Source: JAICJR01 sp963848495 (GTDB taxonomy: Bacteria > Actinomycetota > Thermoleophilia > Solirubrobacterales > Thermoleophilaceae). From it: DNA of 64,000 nt. The first letter of the stretch is position 1; every line of letters starts with the position of its first letter. Under the pieces are notes generated by a model. That model made no database searches, was not told where the DNA came from, and was given only the letters and a program-made list of their open reading frames with translations. Below, piece after piece: positions 26,220-34,489 of the stretch. Made by a program: the position numbers and the translations under genes. The stretch is taken from assembly GCA_963848495.1 (NCBI GenBank), contig CAWKDV010000004.1, forward strand, positions 2,018,538 to 2,082,537, read 5' to 3'.

Positions 26220-27430
26220 GCCAGCACGCTCCGGTAGGCCTCCAGCAGGCGCGGCGCGTTGTGCGGCCAGGCGAGCTGCCGTTCCACGCGCTCGCGCCCG
26301 ATCGTCCCGAGCCGCGCCCGCTCGAGCGGGTCGTCGAGAAGCAGGGCGATGCAGCGCGCGAGGTCGGCGTCATCGTTCGGCCTGGCGTAGAGCGCGGCGC
26401 CGCGCGCGGTCTCGCGGTGCTCGGGCAGATCGAACGCGACCAGCGGGCGCCCGAGCGCCATGTAGTCCATCACCTTGATCATGGTCGAGCGGCGCGAGTA
26501 GTCGTTGGCGGGCGCCGGCTCCACTGCGACGTCGACCCGGGCCAGGCGCTCGACGAGCTCAGCCCGCGGCAGCCAGCCCGTGAAGGTCACCCGCCGGTCC
26601 AGACCGAGCTCGCTCACCAGGCCGCGCGCCGCGTCCAGACCGTCGCCGGCGCCCATGATCTCGCAGCGCAGGCCGCGGCGGCCCAACCCGTTGACGAGCA
26701 CGTCGAGCGCACGCACCAGGTGCTCGACCCCGTCCTGGGGCCCGATCATGCCCGCGTAGCCCACGGTCTCCGCGGCCACCGCTCCGATCGGCCGAGCGGG
26801 CGATCGCAGGCTCGGGCCGTTGCGCACGATGCTGATCCGCTCGGGCGGCACCCGCCCCCGGGCCGTCGCCAGCTCGCGGTAGGAGCGGTTGGTGGCGATC
26901 ACGTGGTCGGCGAGCCGGTAGGACTGCCACTCGAACAGGCGCAACAGCCGGTAGAGCAGCGGGTTGCCCCTGCCGCAGGTGCGGGCGAGGTACATCTCGG
27001 GCGCCACGTCGTGCTGGTCGTAGACGAAGCGCGCGCCGGCGAGCTTGCAGGCGAGCCCCACGAGGCAGAGCGTGTCCGGCGGGTTGTGTGCGTGGACGAC
27101 ATCGACCCGCTCGCGCGCCAGCAGCCGGAGGCAGTGAATCAGGATCGCAAGCGTCGATCCGCCCCAGGCACGTGCGTAGGCGGCGAAGCCACGGCCGCCC
27201 GAGTCGGGCTCGCGCAGGCCGCCGTTCTCCGCGGTGGTCCGCAGGCGCGCCTCGAACGGCTGCACGCGGCGGGACCGGTAGCGGTGAACCTCCACGTCGC
27301 CGACCCGCTCGCGCAGCGGCTCCTCCCCCACCGCCGAGCAGATCACAGACACGCGGTACCCCGCCGCGGCGAGCGCCGTTGCCTCGTGGAAAATGCGGCT
27401 GTCGGCAGGGTACGCGGTGACCGTGAGCAT
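26216..27430 (-). CDS. glycosyltransferase family 4
   Basis: A 404-residue GT-B enzyme. ATG 27430 gives the normal first strand (LTVTAYPADSRIFHEATAL); the frame is open further upstream, but that part overlaps the sigma-factor gene antisense to its codon use. Donor-domain signatures include ISIVRNGPSL, VGYAGMIGPQDGVEHLVRAL and the E-x7-E-like region STMIKVMDYMALGRPLVAFD. Acceptor domain contains VDVVHAHNPPDTL. Begins 25 bases after the ECF sigma-factor stop and overlaps the ATP-grasp gene, so it belongs to the sigma-led operon rather than the main plus-strand polysaccharide operon, though both probably serve one polymer. Confidence 0.9.
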   Translation of the reverse strand: MLTVTAYPADSRIFHEATALAAAGYRVSVICSAVGEEPLRERVGDVEVHRYRSRRVQPFEARLRTTAENGGLREPDSGGRGFAAYARAWGGSTLAILIHCLRLLARERVDVVHAHNPPDTLCLVGLACKLAGARFVYDQHDVAPEMYLARTCGRGNPLLYRLLRLFEWQSYRLADHVIATNRSYRELATARGRVPPERISIVRNGPSLRSPARPIGAVAAETVGYAGMIGPQDGVEHLVRALDVLVNGLGRRGLRCEIMGAGDGLDAARGLVSELGLDRRVTFTGWLPRAELVERLARVDVAVEPAPANDYSRRSTMIKVMDYMALGRPLVAFDLPEHRETARGAALYARPNDDADLARCIALLLDDPLERARLGTIGRERVERQLAWPHNAPRLLEAYRSVLA

Positions 27431-27455
27431 CAGCGCGTGCGGCCGCCGCCGCGCG

Positions 27456-28046
27456 CTATGCCGCCTGCTGCGCAACGGAACCGCGGATGGCCGGACGGAG
27501 GCCCATCGACAGCAGCGAGCGGATCGCCGCCTGGCGGGCACGGTGGTGACAGGTGTTGACGGCCGCCTCGGACTTGCCGAGCCGCTTGGCGACCTCCCGC
27601 GGGCTGAGGCCCAGCACCTCGCGCAGCAGCAGCACGTCGCGCTGCGCCTCGCTGAGCGCCTCGAACGTCTCGCGCAGCGAGCGACCGTGCTCGGCGGCGG
27701 ACTCGGCGGCGCGGTCGACCGCCTCCGCCGGCTCACGCATCAGCGCAACCCGTTGCTTGCGCAGGTGGTCCACGGCGGCGTTGTGCGCCACGCGCAGCAT
27801 CCAGGCCGAGAAGTCGGCGCGCCGCGCGTCGTACTTGTCCAGGCGGGTGGCCAGCTTCACAAACACCTGCTGGGTGACATCCTGCGCGTCGTAGTCGTTC
27901 ATCAGCATGCGCCGCACATAGGCGAAGACGCCTGGTGCGTACTGCCGGTAGAGGTTGCTCAGCGCCTCTGGGTCGCCGCGACGGCGCCGAGACGCCGGCA
28001 TGCGCCCGGGTCTTGCGAACAGCGGTGCGACTGTTGCTGCTGCCAT
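27456..28046 (-). CDS. ECF-type RNA polymerase sigma factor
   Basis: A 196-residue sigma-70-family protein. ATG 28046 is selected for its GGAGGG ribosome site; a longer frame to 28160 has none. Region 2 is seen as ALSNLYRQYAPGVFAYVRRM with DAQDVTQQVFVKL and WMLRVAHNAAVDHLRK (-10 recognition), and region 4 as ALSEAQRDVLLLREVLGLSP followed by VAKRLGKSEAAVNTCHHRAR (-35 recognition helix-turn-helix). No anti-sigma gene is adjacent. It heads a minus-strand operon of GT4, ATP-grasp and deacetylase genes, unusual for an ECF factor, and may control polysaccharide or envelope-stress genes. Confidence 0.92.
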   Translation of the reverse strand: MAAATVAPLFARPGRMPASRRRRGDPEALSNLYRQYAPGVFAYVRRMLMNDYDAQDVTQQVFVKLATRLDKYDARRADFSAWMLRVAHNAAVDHLRKQRVALMREPAEAVDRAAESAAEHGRSLRETFEALSEAQRDVLLLREVLGLSPREVAKRLGKSEAAVNTCHHRARQAAIRSLLSMGLRPAIRGSVAQQAA

Positions 28047-28295
28047 GTCGCCCTCCCTCGGTCTTCGGCGTGCTCCAGCAGGATGCGCCACGGCGGTTGG
28101 CCGGACTTTGGGATGGACGTTTGGCGAGGATTTGTTTCGAGGGATCTTCGCCGGAGGCAATCACTCTGACCTTCTTGCCAATAGATCCGCTGACAGGGTT
28201 TCGGCGCTACCGCGCCTGGGGTAAGCTAATTTGTGGTAGACCGGACTCGCTGAGAGGACGGCTGACCCAGGGCCGAGAGGCCGGGGTGACCCCTG

Positions 28296-29501
28296 TTGGG
28301 CCCACGAGACGACGTGACTGGCACACTGCGCGCGGAGACGCGGTCGCGTGTGCGCGGGAACGCCGCGACGGCGGAGCGCGGCGTGCTGAGCGATGTGTTC
28401 GAGCAGCTGCCGCACGGCATCGCGGTGACCGACCGCGTCGGACGCGTGCTCGTCTGGAACGGCGCGCTCGAGGAGATCCTCGAGCTGGACGACGAGCTGC
28501 TGGGCAGAACCTGCTGCGAGTTGTTCGGCTGCAACCAGCCCGGCGGCCCACTCGGCGGCTGCCTCACCGAGCAGGCGATCCGCGCCGGCGACGATTCGAT
28601 CGAGGTCCTGATCCAGCGCCCGGATGCCGCGCCGCTGTGGGCCAACGTCGCGCCGCTGCGCAGCGACGGCTCGCGGCTCGTGTTCGAAGTACGCCACATG
28701 CCCCGGAGCGAAACGCTCCCGCCCTCGCAGGGCCGCCTCTTCCGCGAGCCGCGCGTGCGGCTGTTCACGCTCGGCCGGACGGAGGTGCGCACGCCGGATG
28801 GCCCGCTCGACGGCGACTGGCTCGATCAGCGGGCCGGACAGCTGCTCAACTACCTGGTCTGCGAACGCCACCGCGTCGTGCCGGCCGAGGAGATCGCCGA
28901 GTCCGTCTGGCGGCACGCCCGGCACACGACGGTCAACACCGTGCGCTACTTCGTCCACACCCTGCGCTCGAAGCTCGAGCCGGGGCGGCCGAAGCATGGC
29001 CGCTCCTCCGTGGTGCTCGCGCGTCACGGCGGCTACACGCTGAACAGCGACGAGGTCTGGATCGACGCCGACGAGCTCGAGGTCCGAGTGGAGGCGGGCT
29101 CGACGGCCCTCGCACGCGGTGAGCGCGCCGAGGCCGTCGAGCACTTCGAGCGCGCCGTCTCGCTCTACCGCGGCGACTTCCTCGCTGACGAGCCCTACGC
29201 CGAGTGGGCGCTGCTCGAGCGCGAGCGGCTGCGGGAGCTGGTCGAGAAGCCGCTGCGGGCGCTCGGCGAGCTGCACGATGACGACCCCGACGCCGCGGCC
29301 GGCTATCTCGAGCGGCTCGCGCAGATGGAGCCGTTCGACGCAGGGGTCCAGCGCGAGCTGCTCTCGCTGTGGCTACGGCAGGGACGGCGCAGCCGCGCCG
29401 CCCGCCACTACCGCTCCTTCGAGCACAGGCTGCTGCGTGAGTTCGGCGAGCGCCCCGCGTTCAGCCTCTCCGAGCTCGTGATGCCGTCCCAGCGCGGCTA
29501 G
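28296..29501 (+). CDS. PAS - winged-helix - BTAD transcriptional regulator
   Basis: About 401 residues from TTG 28296; GTG 28314 is an equally good start. N-terminal PAS domain (~30-130: GIAVTDRVGRVLVWNGALEE) with a cysteine set at positions 73, 74, 79 and 89 (RTCCELFGC and GGCL), then an OmpR/SARP-type winged helix (~155-250: RVRLFTLGRTEVRTPDGPL, VWRHARHTTVNTVRYFVHTL), then a helical bacterial transcriptional activator domain (~255-395: VSLYRGDFLADEPYAEWALL). SARP-like proteins activate specialised-metabolite or polysaccharide genes; a PAS sensor in front is less usual. The clustered cysteines suggest redox, metal or Fe-S sensing (inference). It diverges from the ECF gene. Confidence 0.87.
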   Translation: MGPRDDVTGTLRAETRSRVRGNAATAERGVLSDVFEQLPHGIAVTDRVGRVLVWNGALEEILELDDELLGRTCCELFGCNQPGGPLGGCLTEQAIRAGDDSIEVLIQRPDAAPLWANVAPLRSDGSRLVFEVRHMPRSETLPPSQGRLFREPRVRLFTLGRTEVRTPDGPLDGDWLDQRAGQLLNYLVCERHRVVPAEEIAESVWRHARHTTVNTVRYFVHTLRSKLEPGRPKHGRSSVVLARHGGYTLNSDEVWIDADELEVRVEAGSTALARGERAEAVEHFERAVSLYRGDFLADEPYAEWALLERERLRELVEKPLRALGELHDDDPDAAAGYLERLAQMEPFDAGVQRELLSLWLRQGRRSRAARHYRSFEHRLLREFGERPAFSLSELVMPSQRG

Positions 29502-29562
29502 TTTCCGTACACATCTGCGGCGGCCAGGGTCAGTCCCCGCGGCGCCCGTTCGTTCATTCAGC

Positions 29563-30621
29563 ATGAGAGCGACGCGGGCCGTGATCCTGGCGCCGCCGGA
29601 GAAGAGTGGGGGCGACCCCTGGCCGCTCCCCTCGGTCAGGCGCGAGCTCGCCCCGGTCGCCAACCGGCCCCTGATCGAGCTCGAGCTCGAGGCGCTGCAC
29701 GGTGTGGGGATCCGTGAGGTCGGCGTGGTGAGCGACCCGGAGCTGGCGGCCGCCGCGCGCGAGGCGGCGGCCGGCATCGGCCTCGACCTGTTCCACATCG
29801 CGCCGCCGCCGAAGGACGGGCTCGCGGCGCGGCTTCTGGCGGCGGAGCCGTTCGTCGGGCAGGAGCCGTTCGTGGCCGAGCTCGCGGGGAGCCTGACCCG
29901 TCACGACCTGCGCGGCAGCGTCGAGCTGGTCTGGCGCAAGCGGCTGGCCGCGCTCGTGGTCGTGCCCGCCCACTGGAGCCGCGCGCCGCAGGTGATCCCG
30001 CTGCGGCGCCGCGACGGTCCGCCCGGCGGCGGCCTGGCGGCCGACGCGCTGACCGGCGCCGGCTCGTTCGTGTTCGGGCCCGAGATCTTCGACGCCGCCC
30101 GCCGGGTGCTCGAGGCGCGCGGCGGCGAGGCCGGGCTCGCCGACGCGGTGGAGGAGCTTGCGGAGCGCCAGGGCCGCGTGCAAGCGGTGCAGGCCGCAGG
30201 GTGGTCGAAGCGGATCGAGACGGTTGAGGACCTGTTCGAGGTGAACCGCCTGCTGCTGAGCGAGCTGCCCGCCGAGGCGGACCCCGAGCGGCTGCGAGGC
30301 AACCGCGTGATGGGACCGGTCGCCGTCGCGGAGAGCGCCGCCGTGGAGGCCTCGGTGTTGAACGGCCCGCTGGCGATCGCGTGCGACGCACGCATCGCCG
30401 ACTCCTACATCGGCCCCTACACCGCCATCGGAGCGGGCGCGACGCTCGACGGCGTGGAGATCGAGCGCTCGCTGGTCCTGGCGGGGGCGACAATCGAGCG
30501 CCCGGGAGCGCGGATCGAGGGCAGCTTGATCGGGCCGGGTGCCCGGGTCACGCGGGACTTCGGCCCGCCGCGCGCGCTGCGAGTCTGGGTCGACAGGCAC
30601 GCCCGCGTGTCGCTCGTCTAG
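29563..30621 (+). CDS. RmlA-like sugar-nucleotidyltransferase homologue, probably catalytically degenerate
   Basis: A 352-residue protein with the layout of long glucose-1-phosphate thymidylyltransferases: Rossmann-like N-terminal domain and C-terminal left-handed beta-helix (VMGPVAVAESAAVEASVLNG, YIGPYTAIGAGATLDG, SLIGPGARV). However the nucleotide-binding G-G-x-G-T-R loop and following K of the family are replaced by LAPPEKSGGDPWPLPSVRR, while the next element ELAPVANRPLIE is preserved. The metal-binding G-D-N region appears as AGSLTRHDL. It therefore looks like a pseudoenzyme, perhaps a regulator or partner of an active homologue elsewhere. Its 3' end overlaps rocD by four bases (convergent). 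Confidence 0.75.
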   Translation: MRATRAVILAPPEKSGGDPWPLPSVRRELAPVANRPLIELELEALHGVGIREVGVVSDPELAAAAREAAAGIGLDLFHIAPPPKDGLAARLLAAEPFVGQEPFVAELAGSLTRHDLRGSVELVWRKRLAALVVVPAHWSRAPQVIPLRRRDGPPGGGLAADALTGAGSFVFGPEIFDAARRVLEARGGEAGLADAVEELAERQGRVQAVQAAGWSKRIETVEDLFEVNRLLLSELPAEADPERLRGNRVMGPVAVAESAAVEASVLNGPLAIACDARIADSYIGPYTAIGAGATLDGVEIERSLVLAGATIERPGARIEGSLIGPGARVTRDFGPPRALRVWVDRHARVSLV

Positions 30622-31838
30622 ACGAGCGCCGTCAGCACCGACTCGATGCGATCGAGCGCCCAATCGAGGTCCTCGGCGCTGGTCACCAGCGGCGGCGCGA
30701 TGCGGATCGTGTGGTCGTGGGTGTCCTTGCAGAGCACGCCGCGGTCGGCCAGCAGCTCGCACACTTCGCGGGCGCTGGCGGCGGACGGCTTGATGTCGAG
30801 CGCGATCCAGAGGCCGATCTGGCGGATGGCCGTCACGGCGCCGAAGGAGGCCGCGCGGAGGCGATCCGCGGCCGAGCGCCCGAGCTGTGCGGCGTCCTCG
30901 GCCAGCCGGCCGTCCTCGAGCAGGCGCAACACCTCACGCCCCACCGCGCACGCCAGCGGGTTGCCGCCGAAGGTGCTGCCGTGCTCGCCCGGGTTGAGCA
31001 CCCCCAGCACGGCCTCGTCGGCCACGACCGCAGACAGCGGCAGGATCCCGCCGCCCAGCGCCTTGCCGAGCAGGTACACGTCCGGCGTCACGTCCTCGTG
31101 GTCTGACCCGAAGCGGCGCCCGGTGCGGCCGAGCCCGGTCTGCACCTCGTCCGCGATCAGCAGGATGCCCGCCTCGTCGCAAATCGCGCGCGCCGCCGCC
31201 AGGTAGCCCGGCGGCGGGATGATCACCCCAGCCTCGCCCTGCACCGGCTCGACGAGGAAGGCCACCGTGTGCTCGCCGATCGCGGCGCGCAGGGCGTCGG
31301 CATCGCCGAACGGGATCGACACGAAGCCGGGTGTGTAGGGGCCGAAGCCGGTGCGCGCCAGCGGGTCGCTCGAGAACGAGACGATCGTGGTGGTGCGGCC
31401 GTGGAAGTTGTCCTCGCAGACGACGATCTCGGCGCGATTGGGGGCCACGCCCTTGCGCTCGTAGCCCCACTTGCGGGCCACCTTGATCCCGCTCTCCACG
31501 GCCTCGGCGCCGGTGTTCATCGGCAGCACGAGCTCCTTGCCGCAGAAGGCCGCGAGCTCCTCGCAGAAGGGGCCGGCCTGGTCGTTGTGGAAGGCGCGGC
31601 TCGTGAGCGTGAGCCGCCCGAGCTGCTCGCTGGTGGCGGCCACCAGGCGCGGATGGCGATGGCCGAAGTTGAGCGCCGAGTAGGCCGACAGTGCGTCGTA
31701 GTAGCGCCGGCCGTCGACGTCCTCGACCCAGACGCCCTCGCCGCGTTCGATCACCACCGGCAGCGGGTTGTAGTTCCGCGCGCCGTAGGCCGCTTCGAGT
31801 GCCCGCAGCTCCTCGGAGCGGGTGGTGGCCCTGGTCAC
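30618..31838 (-). CDS. rocD: ornithine--oxo-acid aminotransferase
   Basis: A 406-residue class III PLP aminotransferase. Diagnostic segments: YNPLPVVIERGEGVWVEDVD, SAYSALNFGHRHPRL, LPMNTGAEAVESGIKVARKW, NFHGRTTTIVSFSSDP, LLIADEVQTGLGRTGR and the PLP-lysine region LLGKALGGGILPLSA, all matching ornithine aminotransferase, which converts L-ornithine and 2-oxoglutarate to glutamate-5-semialdehyde and glutamate in arginine catabolism and proline synthesis. Length equals the family norm. It begins 10 bases after a receiver-only response regulator on the same strand, so the pair is probably cotranscribed. No arginase or proline gene is adjacent. Confidence 0.95.
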   Translation of the reverse strand: MTRATTRSEELRALEAAYGARNYNPLPVVIERGEGVWVEDVDGRRYYDALSAYSALNFGHRHPRLVAATSEQLGRLTLTSRAFHNDQAGPFCEELAAFCGKELVLPMNTGAEAVESGIKVARKWGYERKGVAPNRAEIVVCEDNFHGRTTTIVSFSSDPLARTGFGPYTPGFVSIPFGDADALRAAIGEHTVAFLVEPVQGEAGVIIPPPGYLAAARAICDEAGILLIADEVQTGLGRTGRRFGSDHEDVTPDVYLLGKALGGGILPLSAVVADEAVLGVLNPGEHGSTFGGNPLACAVGREVLRLLEDGRLAEDAAQLGRSAADRLRAASFGAVTAIRQIGLWIALDIKPSAASAREVCELLADRGVLCKDTHDHTIRIAPPLVTSAEDLDWALDRIESVLTALV

Positions 31839-31848
31839 CCTGCGGTTT

Positions 31849-32226
31849 CTACCAGCCCCCGGGGTCCGGGCACACGCGCTCTACCGCATTCAGCAGCGCG
31901 GTCGCGACAAACGGCTTGGTCAGGTAGGTGGCGCCGAGGGCGCGCCCGGCGGCGATGTCCTGCTCGAGAATGCGGGCGCTGAGGAAGATCGCGGGCAGCT
32001 CCGCCATGCCGTCGCGGGAGCGCAGTGCGGGGAGCAGCTCGAGGCCGCTCATGCCCGGCATCGCCACGTCGAGCACCGCCACGTCGGGCCCCCCGCGCTC
32101 GTCCACGATCGACAGAGCCGCCTCGGCAGAGGCCGCTGTGAGCACCTGGTGGCCGCCCTTTCGGAGTCGCATCTCCACCAGCCGCCGTAGATCGGGATCG
32201 TCATCGACTACGAGTACGCGAGACAT
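31849..32226 (-). CDS. stand-alone CheY-like response regulator
   Basis: A 125-residue single receiver domain, ATG start. All phosphotransfer residues are present: VLVVDDDPDL (acidic pocket), the phospho-acceptor Asp in VAVLDVAMPGMSG, the switch Ser/Thr in IFLSARI and the Lys in YLTKPFVATAL. There is no output domain, so it must act by binding a partner or relaying phosphate. No histidine kinase is adjacent. It lies directly upstream of rocD. About 50 bases before its start is a perfect 16-bp palindrome (32277-32292) that could be an operator or part of its promoter. Confidence 0.92.
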   Translation of the reverse strand: MSRVLVVDDDPDLRRLVEMRLRKGGHQVLTAASAEAALSIVDERGGPDVAVLDVAMPGMSGLELLPALRSRDGMAELPAIFLSARILEQDIAAGRALGATYLTKPFVATALLNAVERVCPDPGGW

Positions 32227-32276
32227 CGTCCGCCTTGGGTGGTGTTCACCCGGGACAATCGACCGCTGATGCGCCC

Positions 32277-32292
32277 GATTTAGGGCTAAATC
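32277..32292. promoter_or_regulatory. perfect 16-bp palindrome upstream of the response regulator
   Basis: GATTTAG-GG-CTAAATC: two perfect 7-bp arms around a 2-bp centre, AT-rich in otherwise GC-rich DNA, 51 bases before the response-regulator start. It has the size and symmetry of a dimeric repressor or activator site. No binding protein can be assigned. Confidence 0.45.
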
Positions 32293-32393
32293 TCACCTCA
32301 CGCCAAGGAAGTTGCGGGTGAGAACACAGCAGACCCGCCTGACTCCGCGGGCCCGCTATGCGCGGCGCCGGCCCGACACGGGCCGGAAACCGT

Positions 32394-32750
32394 CTACTTC
32401 TTCCCCTCATGGGGGGCGCCAAGCGACTTGCCGGCGCTGTGCACAACGCTGCGGAGAAAGTCGTACTGCACCTTCACCAGACGCTCTGCCATGTTGAGGG
32501 CCGAGTCCACGACCTCCTCGCGCTTGGACGGCCCTTCGCCGAGCGGCATCGCCTCGTCGATCTTGTCGACGAACTTGCGAACCGCCTCGATCGCGGCACG
32601 CTGGCCGCTCTCGATCGATGCGAGGACCTCCTCCGACAGCTCGGTGGTCCTGTCGACGCCGGCGTCGAACCGTGTGCCGGTGCCCTTGGCGGGGGCACGC
32701 CTGTGCGCCGTTGCAGCAGCCTTCTTCGGCTGCGCCTTTGTCTGCGGCAT
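32394..32750 (-). CDS. small helical protein of unknown function (phasin-like features)
   Basis: A 118-residue protein. ATG 32750 is chosen for the AAAGGAG ribosome site nine bases upstream. The N-terminal ~30 residues are rich in Lys, Ala and Pro (QTKAQPKKAAATAHRRAPAK) and probably disordered. The rest is predicted amphipathic helix, e.g. EEVLASIESGQRAAIEAVRK and ALNMAERLVKVQYDFLRSVV. Helical proteins with Lys/Ala-rich tails of this size include phasins that coat storage granules and small nucleoid-associated proteins, but the similarity is compositional only. It lies 124 bases downstream of mmsA on the same strand. Confidence 0.75.
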   Translation of the reverse strand: MPQTKAQPKKAAATAHRRAPAKGTGTRFDAGVDRTTELSEEVLASIESGQRAAIEAVRKFVDKIDEAMPLGEGPSKREEVVDSALNMAERLVKVQYDFLRSVVHSAGKSLGAPHEGKK

Positions 32751-32874
32751 GACCTTCGCTCCTTTCCGGATCGGGTCCCCTCGACCGTACGCCGGTCCGC
32801 CGCCCGCGCCATCCGTACAAAGGTGCACGCGGGGTGCGAAAGGCACTGAACCGCCAGTGTCGTGAGTCAGGACA

Positions 32875-34392
32875 CTAGTGCTCGCCGAACAGCTTCCCGC
32901 CGCCCTCCTGCGTGAACCAGCGCGAGGTCACGGTCTTCTTGCGCGTGTAGAAGTCGACGGCGTCGCCGCCGTGCGCGTGCAGGTCGCCGAGGAAGGAGTC
33001 CTTCCAGCCCGAGAAGGGGAAGAACGCCACCGGCGCCGCCACGCCCACGTTCACGCCGATCATGCCCGCCTGCACGTCGTGGCGGTAGCGCCGAACCGCC
33101 GCCCCCGACTCCGTGAAGATCGACGTGCCGTTGCCGTAGCGGCTGCGGTTCACCACCTCGATCGCCTCCTCGAGCGTGTCCACGTGCACGATCGCCAGCA
33201 CGGGACCGAACACCTCCTCGTGCACGACCGGCATCTCAGGCGTGACGTCGGTGAGGATCGTCGGCCCGAGGAAGGCGCCCTCGCTGCGCTCCTCGGCGCG
33301 CCCGTCGACGAGCACGGTCGCGCCGTCGTCCGCGGCGCGCTCGATCCAGCCGGCGATGCGGTCGCGCGCCTCGCACGAGATCACGGGCCCGACCGCCACG
33401 TCCGGGTCGGCGCCGTTGCCCACGCGCATGTCGCGGGTGGTCTCCGCCAGCGGGCCGAGCAGCCGTTCGTGCGCCTCCCCCACGGTGACCACCACCGAGC
33501 CCGCCATGCAGCGCTGGCCGGCGGCGCCGAAGGCGCTCGAGACGATTCCCGACACCGTCTTGTCGACCACGGCGTCCGGCATAACGACCATGTGGTTCTT
33601 CGCGCCGCCGAGCGCCTGTACGCGCTTGCCGCTCGCGGCCGCTCGCTCGTACACGTGCCGCGCGACGCGAGCCGAGCCGACGAACGACACCGCGTCGATG
33701 CCGGGTGAGTCGAGGATCGCGTTCACCACCTCGGCGTCGCCGTTCACAAGGTTCACCACGCCGGCCGGCAGGCCGAGCTCGTCCAGCAGCTCGAACACGC
33801 GGTTCTGCGTGAGCGGCACCTGCTCCGAGGGCTTGAGCACGAACGTGTTGCCACAGCCAATCGCGAACGGCAGGAACCAGAACGGGACCATCGCCGGGAA
33901 GTTGAACGGCACGATCGCGGCGCACACCCCTACCGGCTGTCGGATCGTCTCGCAGTCGACCTCGCGCGAGACGTTCTCGAGCACGCGTCCCTGCATCGTC
34001 GTCGGGATCGCGCAGGCGCATTCCACCATCTCGATCATGCGGCCGACCTCCGCGCGCGCGTCGGCCAGTGTCTTGCCCATCTCGAGCGTGACCAGGCGCG
34101 CCAGCTCGTCCGCCGACGCACTGAGCCGCTCGCGCACCGCGAACAGCAGCCGGGCGCGCTCGATCACCGAGGTCGAGCGCCATGCGGGGAAGGCCTCGCG
34201 CGCGGCAGCCACCGCCTCCTCCAGCTCGGCCGGCGTGGACAGCGGCACGCGCGCCAGCACCTCGAGCGTGGCCGGGTCGGTGACGTCGAGGCTGCGCTCC
34301 GAGCACGACGCACGCCAGCGGCCACCCACGTAGTTCTCGAGCACGCGCGTGGCGGTTGTGGGCTGGGTCTCGACCTCCGTGCTCATGCTCAT
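32875..34392 (-). CDS. mmsA: CoA-acylating methylmalonate-semialdehyde dehydrogenase
   Basis: A 505-residue aldehyde dehydrogenase with a GAGGAGAG ribosome site. It shows the MmsA-specific version of the active site: AFGAAGQRCMAGSVVVTVG with the catalytic Cys, the NAD-binding IVPFNFPAMVPFWFLPFAIG and KPSEQVPLTQN, and the C-terminal FPFSGWKDSFLGDLHAHGGD. This subfamily converts methylmalonate semialdehyde or malonate semialdehyde plus CoA and NAD to propionyl-CoA or acetyl-CoA, in valine, thymine, beta-alanine or myo-inositol breakdown. No partner genes of those pathways (mmsB, iol) are adjacent, so the pathway cannot be fixed. Confidence 0.92.
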   Translation of the reverse strand: MSMSTEVETQPTTATRVLENYVGGRWRASCSERSLDVTDPATLEVLARVPLSTPAELEEAVAAAREAFPAWRSTSVIERARLLFAVRERLSASADELARLVTLEMGKTLADARAEVGRMIEMVECACAIPTTMQGRVLENVSREVDCETIRQPVGVCAAIVPFNFPAMVPFWFLPFAIGCGNTFVLKPSEQVPLTQNRVFELLDELGLPAGVVNLVNGDAEVVNAILDSPGIDAVSFVGSARVARHVYERAAASGKRVQALGGAKNHMVVMPDAVVDKTVSGIVSSAFGAAGQRCMAGSVVVTVGEAHERLLGPLAETTRDMRVGNGADPDVAVGPVISCEARDRIAGWIERAADDGATVLVDGRAEERSEGAFLGPTILTDVTPEMPVVHEEVFGPVLAIVHVDTLEEAIEVVNRSRYGNGTSIFTESGAAVRRYRHDVQAGMIGVNVGVAAPVAFFPFSGWKDSFLGDLHAHGGDAVDFYTRKKTVTSRWFTQEGGGKLFGEH

Positions 34393-34489
34393 CTCTCCTC
34401 GATTCGGGACAGGCAGATCATGACCGCCCGGCGCCGCTTGCGCTTGCGCGCGTGGCCGTCATAGGGTGGCTGCCAGGGAGGCAGTCGAG

